From: Rhizobium mongolense USDA 1844
GTDB lineage: Bacteria > Pseudomonadota > Alphaproteobacteria > Rhizobiales > Rhizobiaceae
Direction: 5' to 3'
NCBI RefSeq assembly: GCF_000419765.1
Contig: NZ_ATTQ01000006.1
Span: 1 to 64,000, forward strand
Length of the DNA: 64,000 nt
Below the pieces are notes generated by a model, which did no database searches, was not told the origin of the DNA, and saw only the letters and a program-made list of their open reading frames with translations. Of the stretch, positions 27,011 through 34,235 are shown piece by piece. The number at the start of each line of letters is the position of its first letter. The stretch's first letter is position 1. The position numbers were made by a program, and so were the translations under genes.

Positions 27011-28025
27011 GGCGCGCCCTCCTCGTGACCGAGTTGGTGGCGAAGACCGAGGGCGTGATCGTAGTCAATGCCGCGATGGCCGGCATGGCACCGCGCGCAA
27101 GGTTGCTGGTCGAGGGCAGTGCGAGCCGCTCGAACCGCCGGTCTGGCTGCTGGGCAATTGGTGGCTTGCCGCGCTTCTGGAAGCTGATCGTTGCCGCCAT
27201 CATGTCGGCCCACATGGCTTCGCCGAGCAGCACGTCGAGTGCGGGAACCTCGGTGTCCCACTCGATCAGCGTCGGGCGCGGGCCGATCTTGCGCAACACC
27301 TCGGCATAGAGCGACCAGACGGTCGGCGGGACGCGGGAGCCGTGATCGTCGATCAGCACGATATCGCCCTCGACTTCGTTGACCGCATGTCCGGCGAGAT
27401 GAATTTCGCCGATGGCGTCTGCGGGGAGATCGTCGATGAAGGCCTTGGCGTCGAAATCGAGATTGCAGGCCGAGACGTAGACATTGTTGACATCGAGCAG
27501 CAAGCCGCAGCCGGTGCGCCTGACGAGCTCGGCTAAGAACTGCGCCTCCGTCATCGTGGAATTGGCAAAAGCGATATAGGCGGAGAGGTTCTCGATGAAA
27601 ACACGGCGCTGCAGCGTGTTCTGCAGCTCATCGACATTGGCGGCGACGATATCGAGCGCATCCTCGTCGTAGCGCAGCGGCAACAGATCGTTGAGATAGG
27701 CGCCGTCGGCGACGCTCCAGGCCAGATGCTCGGAAACCAATCCTGGCTGGAAGCGGATGCACACTCGCCGCAACCGCTCCAGATGATCTCGATCAAGGCC
27801 CGAAGCGCTGCCCAGCGAAAGACCGACGCCGTGCACCGACAGCGGATAGGTCTCGCGCAACTTCTCGAGCGCGTCGACGGCGGCTGAGTTGCCCATGTAG
27901 TTTTCAGCATGGACTTCCAGCCACCCCGCCGAGGGCCGGCGGGAGAGCATTTCGGAAATGTGCCGGGAGCGCAGACCAATGCCCGCGGCATCCGGTACTG
28001 GAAGACTAGGAAATATCTTGGACAT
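27000..28025 (-). CDS. bufB: BufB-like MNIO (DUF692) peptide-modifying oxidase
   Basis: 341 residues, TIM-barrel DUF692/MNIO family. Metal-ligand motifs are visible in order: EVHAENYMG, SVHGVGLSLGSA, LVSEHLAWS, FIENLSAY, LLLDVNNVYVSA, EIHLAGH, IDDHGSRV and LIEWD. MNIO enzymes use a multinuclear iron centre and O2 to convert cysteines of a precursor to oxazolone/thioamide or thiooxazole groups. Here the target is the BufA1-type peptide encoded 41 bases upstream. It starts at ATG 28025 after AAGGAG. Confidence 0.93.
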   Translation of the reverse strand: MSKIFPSLPVPDAAGIGLRSRHISEMLSRRPSAGWLEVHAENYMGNSAAVDALEKLRETYPLSVHGVGLSLGSASGLDRDHLERLRRVCIRFQPGLVSEHLAWSVADGAYLNDLLPLRYDEDALDIVAANVDELQNTLQRRVFIENLSAYIAFANSTMTEAQFLAELVRRTGCGLLLDVNNVYVSACNLDFDAKAFIDDLPADAIGEIHLAGHAVNEVEGDIVLIDDHGSRVPPTVWSLYAEVLRKIGPRPTLIEWDTEVPALDVLLGEAMWADMMAATISFQKRGKPPIAQQPDRRFERLALPSTSNLARGAMPAIAALTTITPSVFATNSVTRRARHVV

Positions 28026-28066
28026 TGGTCACTCCTTCATACTGGCTGGATGAAGCTCAGAAGGCC

Positions 28067-28336
28067 TCAGGTCTTGGGTTCGATCGCGCCGCCAGAAATC
28101 TTGGCGCAGGTCCCGGCCGGCAGGTAGATCCAGGCATCGCCCTGGTTGTCCGCCGTCGAGGTGCCGGCGCAGGAATGGGTAGCTGTCTGGCAATCGTTGA
28201 GGCTGGCCTTGACGACGCCGTAGCACTTCTCAAATGAGAACTCGGGCTGTGCGGCAGGACCAGCGAAGGCACTGGAGCCAGCCATGGAGGTCATGGCGGC
28301 AAGGGCGGATCCGATGAGGATGCGAGTCGAGTTCAT
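28067..28336 (-). CDS. bufA1: BufA1-like bufferin precursor (DUF2282)
   Basis: 89 residues from ATG 28336 ([20 protein letters not shown]), which has a CAGGAGAC site. A Sec signal peptide (cleavage near AFAGP, about residue 25) precedes the bufferin core. The four cysteines stand in [18 protein letters not shown] and GTCAK, the DUF2282 pattern. Known bufferins are modified on Cys by the MNIO enzyme, exported and bind copper in the periplasm. It is first in the operon, so its product can be made in excess. Confidence 0.93.
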   Translation of the reverse strand: MNSTRILIGSALAAMTSMAGSSAFAGPAAQPEFSFEKCYGVVKASLNDCQTATHSCAGTSTADNQGDAWIYLPAGTCAKISGGAIEPKT

Positions 28337-28365
28337 GGAAATGTCTCCTGGTTGAGGTTCGATCA

Positions 28366-28393
28366 AACCGCCTACCGGCTTGACTGCAGTTAC
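28366..28393 (-). promoter_or_regulatory. candidate ECF-sigma promoter of the bufferin operon
   Basis: On the minus strand GTAAC (28393-28389) is followed after 18 bases by CGGTT (28370-28366), about 30 bases before the bufA1 start. Some bufferin-type genes are controlled by ECF sigma factors of the SigF type, which recognise GTAAC-like -35 sites. The -10 match and spacing are not exact, so this is a suggestion only. No sigma gene lies in the window. Confidence 0.3.
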
Positions 28394-28482
28394 TTTCCCG
28401 TAATCCCGGCGCGGTTTGAAATGCTGTTGCGGCATGGTTTCCATAGAATGGCGCTATGTGCGTGCCGCTGGCAGAGACGTAA

Positions 28483-28511
28483 AGAAAAAGCCCCCTCTGG
28501 AAGGAGGGGGC
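28483..28511 (-). terminator. rho-independent terminator of bdhA-patatin unit
   Basis: On the minus strand GCCCCCTCC-TTCC-AGAGGGGGC forms a strong hairpin directly followed by TTTTTCTTT. It lies 65 bases after the patatin stop and before the bufferin promoter, so it separates the two transcription units. Confidence 0.88.
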
Positions 28512-28575
28512 GAGACGACGTGCCGGGAGGAGTTTAGCGGGACGGACCGGCGACGCGGGGGAACTACTCGGAAAT

Positions 28576-29655
28576 TCAGAGGTAGCGCTCGCGGATGTCG
28601 ACCGTGGAGCGCTTGCCGATGTCTTTGTAATTGGCAAGCAGCCACATGTCGGCGCACTCACGGCCGCGGTCGCGGAGATCGACCAGTGCACCCCAGTCGG
28701 CATTGAGTTTGCTCGACACGGAGAGGTTCTTCATCGTCTCGTCGTCAGCGATGCCGTGCACGAAGATCCGCTTCAGATTGCCGGACCTTTCCGGTGAGGC
28801 GTCGATGAGGTCGGTGACGAAAGCGACCGCTCGCATTTCCCTCAGCAACGACGAATTGAAGCTGATTTCGTTGATGCGATTGAGGATTTCGGCAGCCGTG
28901 CGCGGCACCTCGGCTCGCTCGATCGGATTGATGTGGATGATCAAAACATCGGGCGTGTCGCAGCCGTAGATCAGGGGGAAGATCGCCGGATTGCCCATGT
29001 AACCGCCGTCCCAGTAGGACTCCCCGTCGATCTCGACCGCCTGGAACAGGAAGGGCAGGCAGGCCGATGCCATGACCGCTTCGATCGAGAGCTCGTCATT
29101 GCCGAATACCTTGACCTTTCCGGTCCGCACATTGGTGGCGCAGACATTCAGCTTGACCGGACAGCGCGCCATCCGGATCGCATCCATGTCGATCGACTGT
29201 TCCAGCACCTGCCGCAGCGGGTTGTAGTTGAACGGATTGAACTGGTAGGGCGACATCAGCCGCGTCACCATGTCGAACATCATGAAGGCGGGCGAAAATT
29301 CGAGCGCGCGCGATCCGGTGATCCTGTCGAAGATCGACGGTTGCAGCGGGCCGGATGCTGCCGCATGGCTGACACGCCGCCAGAAGCCGGCAAGCGCCGT
29401 CTGCGCACCGCTTCGCCCGCCCTCTGCAAGGCCGTAAGCCAGAACCGCGGCATTCATCGCGCCAGCGCTCGTTGCAACGATGCCTTCGAAGGACAGGTTG
29501 GGCTCATCGAGCAGGCGGTCGAGAACGCCCCAGGTGAAGGCCCCGTGCGCGCCGCCGCCCTGGAGCGCCAGGTTGATCATCCGCGGCCCGCGTTCGTAGG
29601 AGGCGACGGCGGCACAGTCGGCAGTCATTTTCGTGACGTCTGCGTGGTTGTTCAT
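28576..29655 (-). CDS. patatin-like phospholipase/hydrolase
   Basis: 359 residues from MNNHADVTKMTAD at 29655 (GAGAGAG site). Patatin features: oxyanion hole LALQGGGAHGAF near residue 30, nucleophile elbow ATSAGAMNA (Ser in T-S-A) near 58 and the dyad Asp in DGGYMGN near 210. It lies 35 bases after the 3-hydroxybutyrate dehydrogenase gene. A bdhA-patatin pair is known in Legionella and other bacteria and works in poly-3-hydroxybutyrate metabolism, so a role in storage-granule breakdown is more likely than in virulence. Confidence 0.88.
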   Translation of the reverse strand: MNNHADVTKMTADCAAVASYERGPRMINLALQGGGAHGAFTWGVLDRLLDEPNLSFEGIVATSAGAMNAAVLAYGLAEGGRSGAQTALAGFWRRVSHAAASGPLQPSIFDRITGSRALEFSPAFMMFDMVTRLMSPYQFNPFNYNPLRQVLEQSIDMDAIRMARCPVKLNVCATNVRTGKVKVFGNDELSIEAVMASACLPFLFQAVEIDGESYWDGGYMGNPAIFPLIYGCDTPDVLIIHINPIERAEVPRTAAEILNRINEISFNSSLLREMRAVAFVTDLIDASPERSGNLKRIFVHGIADDETMKNLSVSSKLNADWGALVDLRDRGRECADMWLLANYKDIGKRSTVDIRERYL

Positions 29656-29690
29656 GGAAGTCTCTCTCCGATTTGCCCTGATTGGCATTG

Positions 29691-30521
29691 TCAATGTGCC
29701 GTCCAGCCGCCGTCGACCGGAATGGCCGTGCCTGTGATGGAACTCGCGAGATCGCAGCAGAGAAAGACGCTGAGCGAGCCCATCTCTTCGACCGTGGCGA
29801 AGCGTTTGGTTGGCTGATTCTTCAGAAACACGTCCCGGATCACGGCGTCTCTGGCGATGTTGTGCGATTTCGCCTGGGCATCGATCTGTTGCTCGACGAG
29901 TGGTGTCCAGACATAGCCGGGGCAGATCGCATTCGATGTCACGCCGAACTCGGCACCTTCCAGCGCAATCGACTTCGTGAAGCCCACCAAGCCGTGCTTG
30001 GCAGCCACATAGGCCGATTTGAATGGCGAGGCGACAAGGCCGTGAGCCGAGGCGACATTGATGATGCGGCCATAACCGCGCTCGCACATGCCATCGAAAG
30101 CGGCCTGGACAAGATGAAAGGCGGCCGACAAGTTGATCGCCATAATTGCATCCCACTTCTCAGGCGGAAATTCGCCAATGGGAGAAACGTGCTGGATGCC
30201 GGCATTGTTGACGATGATATCAACCTGGCCAAATCGGGCCTTTGCGCGCTCCACCATCATCTGAATAGCTTCGCGCTTCGACATGTCGGCGCTGTCGTAG
30301 GCGACATCGACATCGTTGGTCTCGGCCATCTCGGCGCGCAGGGTCTCGATCTCGGCCGGATTGCCAAAACCATTGAGCATGACCGAGGCGCCCGCCCTTG
30401 CCAGTGCATGGGCAATGCCGAGACCGATGCCGCTGGTCGAGCCCGTCACGATCGCCGTGCGGCCCTCCAGCATCTTGCGGCCAGCTAGGGATTCGGTTTC
30501 GGTAGCAAGCAGATTGAGCAT
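29691..30521 (-). CDS. bdhA: 3-hydroxybutyrate dehydrogenase (SDR)
   Basis: 276 residues from ATG 30521, favoured by GGAGA upstream. Classical SDR: cofactor motif TGSTSGIG, NNAG, catalytic Ser/Tyr/Lys as ASAHGLVAS...YVAAKHG, and the family-specific ending AICPGYVWTPLVEQQI and PVDGGWTAH. It oxidises (R)-3-hydroxybutyrate to acetoacetate with NAD+. It is paired with the patatin gene and divergent from a LysR regulator, its probable controller. Confidence 0.92.
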   Translation of the reverse strand: MLNLLATETESLAGRKMLEGRTAIVTGSTSGIGLGIAHALARAGASVMLNGFGNPAEIETLRAEMAETNDVDVAYDSADMSKREAIQMMVERAKARFGQVDIIVNNAGIQHVSPIGEFPPEKWDAIMAINLSAAFHLVQAAFDGMCERGYGRIINVASAHGLVASPFKSAYVAAKHGLVGFTKSIALEGAEFGVTSNAICPGYVWTPLVEQQIDAQAKSHNIARDAVIRDVFLKNQPTKRFATVEEMGSLSVFLCCDLASSITGTAIPVDGGWTAH

Positions 30522-30610
30522 CGCATTCTCCATTTTTAGACGCCACGACGTGTAGCTTTACGTTCAAAATGGCGCGGTTGCAGTCATAAGAGAAATGCCG
30601 CTCGCTAATG

Positions 30611-30623
30611 GAATTGATAATTC
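30611..30623. promoter_or_regulatory. inverted repeat between bdhA and lysR-type gene
   Basis: GAATT-GAT-AATTC is a perfect interrupted palindrome in the 179-bp divergent intergenic region. LysR proteins bind such T-N11-A-like dyads between their own gene and the target. No experimental basis; candidate operator. Confidence 0.3.
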
Positions 30624-30700
30624 AGTGGCATTGGCGGAATATAGCGCGCGGGGCCAAAGTAGATGCATTGGCGTACTTTGGAATTATTGGCGGAGCGGAT

Positions 30701-31597
30701 ATGGATATCCATCACATCCGGTATTTTCTGGCCGTTTGCGAAACGCGCAATTTCACGCGCGCGGCGCAGAACTGCAATGTCACCCAACCCGCGCTGAGCC
30801 GAGCGATTCAGCAGCTCGAGGACGAAGTGGGCGGGCTGCTTTTCCGTCGCGAACGGAACCTTACCCACATCACCGATCTCGGCAATCTCTTGCGTCCGCG
30901 TTTCCAGCAAGTGCAGGACGAACTCTTGGGCGTCAAAGCCGAGGCATCGAAATTTCTCTGCCTCAACGACGCGCACCTCAAGGTCGGCATCATGTGCACA
31001 ATCGGACCGCGGCGCTTTACCGGCCTGCTCACCGACTTCAACATGCGCCACAAGGGCATCCAGCTCCAGCTCGTCGAAGGCATTCCGGCCAAGTTGTCGG
31101 CATTGCTGGAGCAGGGCGAACTCGATATCGCGATCATGTCAAGCGCCGACAATTTTCCGGAACGCTTCGATGTGACGCCGCTGTTTCGGGAACGGTTCAT
31201 GCTGGCCTTCCCGGCGGGGCACCGGCTCAGCCAATACGATGCCATTCCGATCGCCGCGATTGATGGCGAGATCTATCTTCGCCGTGTCAATTGTGAGTAC
31301 TGGGACTACCTGACAGATCTCTGTGACGCCCAGGGTGTGAACACCATCGTCTCCTATTCGAGCGAACGTGAGGACTGGATTCAGAATCTTGTCGCTGGTG
31401 GCCTGGGTATCTGTTTCATTCCAGAATACAGCGCCGTCGTGCCTGGCTTGCAAGTCCGGCCCGTCGCCGAACCGGAGGTAACTCGCGAAGTCTGCCTTGT
31501 CACCGTAACTGGCCGCCGCTTCTCCCCCGCCGTCTCCACTTTCGTCGGCGCTGTCAAATCTTACGGCTGGGCCACGCTACCAAGCCGCTCACATTGA
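30701..31597 (+). CDS. LysR-family transcriptional regulator
   Basis: 298 residues from MDIHHIRYFLAVCETRNFTR at 30701. The winged helix has TQPALSRAIQQLEDEVGGLLF. The effector domain starts near residue 90 (LKVGIMCTIGPRR) and ends with GGLGICFIPEYSAVVPGL. It is divergent from bdhA and upstream of the cupin gene, so either may be its target. It lacks markers that would reveal its ligand. Confidence 0.9.
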   Translation: MDIHHIRYFLAVCETRNFTRAAQNCNVTQPALSRAIQQLEDEVGGLLFRRERNLTHITDLGNLLRPRFQQVQDELLGVKAEASKFLCLNDAHLKVGIMCTIGPRRFTGLLTDFNMRHKGIQLQLVEGIPAKLSALLEQGELDIAIMSSADNFPERFDVTPLFRERFMLAFPAGHRLSQYDAIPIAAIDGEIYLRRVNCEYWDYLTDLCDAQGVNTIVSYSSEREDWIQNLVAGGLGICFIPEYSAVVPGLQVRPVAEPEVTREVCLVTVTGRRFSPAVSTFVGAVKSYGWATLPSRSH

Positions 31598-31782
31598 AAG
31601 CCTAAGGAAATTGCGCTCCGTATTCTGGCGATGCGGAAGCGTCCGCATGTCCTGCGTTTCACGATAGCTTCAGGCTATGGAATTGAGAATGAGGCGGCAT
31701 TTCTCATTCACCATCACCTTCTCCATGCTCTCTGTCATGCCCGGCGCGAACCCTTCAGTCGGGCCCTACAAGGAGAACTCTG

Positions 31783-32274
31783 ATGAAATTCGAACTCAAT
31801 CCCAAGCGCCTGACGCTCGCCACCGTCCTCACACTCGCATCCTTCACCGCCATCCCGATCGGCTATGCCTATGCCGGCGAATGCGCGACTGACCAGATCG
31901 CCGAAAATGGCATGCAGCCCGGCGAAATGATGCCGAAGGACGTGACCGACGAGGTCATCTCGTCGATCGATCTCGCCTCCAAGGGCGATGCCTGGAAGAA
32001 TAGTGCCCTGCGCATGCGCAAGCTCGTCGTGCAGCCCGGCGGCGTCGTGCCGTGGCATTCGCATGACGCCCGCCCAGCGAATATCCTGATCGTTTCGGGT
32101 TCGATCACCGAATACCGCAGCACCTGCAAAGTGCCGATCGAGCACAAGGCCGGCGACGTGACTGCCGAATTTGGCATGCTTTCGCATTGGTGGAAGAACA
32201 ATGGCAGCGAGCCGGCCGTCCTCTACTCCGCCGACATCGTGACCTCGGAAGAGCAAAAGCACGAATCCATGTGA
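31783..32274 (+). CDS. exported cupin-domain protein
   Basis: 163 residues with a signal peptide (ends near AYA, about residue 31). The cupin barrel has the metal motif PWHSHDARPANILIVSGSITEY and a second motif ending GMLSHWWKN. The HxH and later His are the expected metal ligands. A periplasmic cupin of unknown substrate. It has a clear AAGGAGAA site and lies 185 bases after the LysR gene and 88 bases before an MFS transporter gene. Confidence 0.85.
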   Translation: MKFELNPKRLTLATVLTLASFTAIPIGYAYAGECATDQIAENGMQPGEMMPKDVTDEVISSIDLASKGDAWKNSALRMRKLVVQPGGVVPWHSHDARPANILIVSGSITEYRSTCKVPIEHKAGDVTAEFGMLSHWWKNNGSEPAVLYSADIVTSEEQKHESM

Positions 32275-32362
32275 GCTGCTCGCCGGGTTCACTGACAGGC
32301 GTCTTCGGTCCCGCCAGATCGGAGATGCCGCACCACTTCATTCAACCATTGGAGCGATCGCC

Positions 32363-33577
32363 ATGACCGGCATCGAGCATGTCCTCAATCCGCCGCGCAT
32401 GAATTTCGGAGCAGCCGCCGATGGCCGGCGCTTTGCCGTCATCGCGCTGATCGCCTTTCTGACACTGGTCGATCTCTTCGCGGCCCAAGCGATCCTGCCC
32501 GCACTTGTCGAGAAATTCCAGGTCAGCCGCGCTGCCATGGGCTTTGCCGTCAATGCCAGTACTTTCGGCATGGCCGTCGCCGGGCTTGGCATTGCCTTCT
32601 TCGGCCGCAGCATCGATCGCCGCAACGGAATCTGGATCAGCCTCGCCCTGCTTTCCATCCCGACGACGGCTCTCGCCTTCACCGACGACCTGACGATTTT
32701 CGCAGTATTCCGCGTCGTCCAGGGCCTCTGCATGTCGGCCGCCTTCACGCTGACCATGGCTTATCTCTCAGAGCACTTCTCACCGGCCCATGCGACGGGC
32801 GCGTTGGCGGCCTACGTGACCGGCAATGTCGCAAGCAATCTTTTCGGTCGCATCCTGTCCGCTGCGGTGGCTGGCCTTGGTGGGCTTGAAATCAACTTTC
32901 TCACTTTCGCAGCACTCAACATCGGCGGCGCACTGCTGGTCTGGTTAACGCTGAAGAAGAAGTCGGCAACGATGCAAACAAGCGAGGACGGCTCGTTCAA
33001 CATGCCCCGCTGGACCTATCATTTCACTGACAGCGAACTGCGCCGCACTTTCGCGATCGGCTTCCTCATCCTCTTCGTCTTCATCGGTACTTTCACCTAT
33101 GGGAATTTCCAGCTCCTGGCTCTCGGCCTTTCGCCGATGACGCTTGGTCTCGTCTACCTCGTCTTCCTGCCTTCGATACTGACCACACCAATGGCAGGCA
33201 AGCTCGCGACCCGCATCGGCGCAAAATTCGCGATCATCTCGACACTCGGACTCGCGATTGTCGGCCTAGCGGCACTTCTGAGCGTCAGCCTGCCCTTGGT
33301 CTTGGCAGGACTCGCGCTCGTCGCGGTCGGCACGTTTCTCGCCCAGGCAATCGCCACCGGGCTGATCGGACGGCGCGCGGTCACCGACAAGGCAGGTGCC
33401 AGTGGCATCTACCTCGCATGCTATTACACCGGCGGTCTCGCGGGCAGCTTCGTGCTCGGTCAGATCTACGATCAAGTCGGCTGGCCGGCTTGTATCGGCG
33501 TGCTCATTGCGGCGCTGCTTGGCGCCGTCGTGATCGCTCTCCCCATCGGCTCAACGCCCGGTCCGTCTCGGCTATAA
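32363..33577 (+). CDS. MFS transporter (12 helix)
   Basis: 404 residues with 12 hydrophobic segments, an RSIDRRNG loop in the place of motif A, and FRVVQGLCMSAAFTLTMAYL in helix 4. Starts MTGIEHVLNPPRM. It looks like an AraJ/YdhP- or YnfM-type exporter. Gene order cupin-MFS-DUF302 on one strand suggests a common unit, but the ligand remains unknown. Confidence 0.87.
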   Translation: MTGIEHVLNPPRMNFGAAADGRRFAVIALIAFLTLVDLFAAQAILPALVEKFQVSRAAMGFAVNASTFGMAVAGLGIAFFGRSIDRRNGIWISLALLSIPTTALAFTDDLTIFAVFRVVQGLCMSAAFTLTMAYLSEHFSPAHATGALAAYVTGNVASNLFGRILSAAVAGLGGLEINFLTFAALNIGGALLVWLTLKKKSATMQTSEDGSFNMPRWTYHFTDSELRRTFAIGFLILFVFIGTFTYGNFQLLALGLSPMTLGLVYLVFLPSILTTPMAGKLATRIGAKFAIISTLGLAIVGLAALLSVSLPLVLAGLALVAVGTFLAQAIATGLIGRRAVTDKAGASGIYLACYYTGGLAGSFVLGQIYDQVGWPACIGVLIAALLGAVVIALPIGSTPGPSRL

Positions 33578-33676
33578 TCCAAGGTCATCGAAACGCACAT
33601 CGAACGGCATTATCCATCCCGGACATCACCAGCGACACTCCAGACGTATCGTCCAACCCAACAAAGGAATGAAGAA

Positions 33677-34159
33677 ATGCCCAGGTTTATCGGTCCACTA
33701 TTCGCTTTCACCGTACTGACGTCCGCCGCTCTCGGTGTAACCTCCGCCAGCGTCGCACAGGCCGGCAAGCGTGACGGCGTCGTCACGCTCGAGAGCCGCT
33801 ACTCGGTCAGCGAGACCGTAAAGAGGATCAAGGCCGACGTCGTCGAGAAGGGCATCACGCTGTTCGACGACATCGATCAGGCAGAGCTCGGAAACGCCGC
33901 GGGCAACAAGGTCCGACCGTCCCGCCTGATCCTGTTCGGGAATCCCGCGTTGGGAACGACTTTCATCACAGCGAGCCCGACCTCCGGTCTGGATTGGCCG
34001 GTCCGTGTTCTCGTCTATCAAATGAAGGACGGTTCGGTGAACGTCGCCTATAACGATTTCGGCTGGATTGCCCGTCGCCACGGCATCGGCAACCGCAAGA
34101 AGGAACTCAAGATGGCGACCGAGGTGATTGAGTCGGTAACCTCATCGGTTCGCAAATGA
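33677..34159 (+). CDS. exported DUF302-family protein
   Basis: 160 residues with a signal peptide (cleavage near VAQAG, about residue 29). The DUF302 domain (about 35-155) has SVSETVKRIKADVVEKGIT, LFGNPALGT and VYNDFGW-like VAYNDFGWIARRH. The family is small, alpha/beta and of unknown function; exported forms occur next to redox genes. AAAGGAATG precedes the start. Confidence 0.87.
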   Translation: MPRFIGPLFAFTVLTSAALGVTSASVAQAGKRDGVVTLESRYSVSETVKRIKADVVEKGITLFDDIDQAELGNAAGNKVRPSRLILFGNPALGTTFITASPTSGLDWPVRVLVYQMKDGSVNVAYNDFGWIARRHGIGNRKKELKMATEVIESVTSSVRK

Positions 34160-34167
34160 GTGCTTCC

Positions 34168-34193
34168 AGCTTGGGTGAGCACTCGCCCAAGCT
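34168..34193 (+). terminator. hairpin after DUF302 gene
   Basis: AGCTTGGGTGAG and CTCGCCCAAGCT form a 12-bp stem (one G-U pair) with a 2-base loop nine bases after the stop codon. Only a short T-run (CCAGTTT) follows. Confidence 0.5.
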
Positions 34194-34235
34194 CCAGTTT
34201 AAAGTTGAAGAGAGTAGCGACCTAAGTTCCTTGCG

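Noticed and set aside
28933..29817. A 294-codon plus-strand frame
   Set aside because: Antisense to the patatin gene, whose catalytic motifs are clear.
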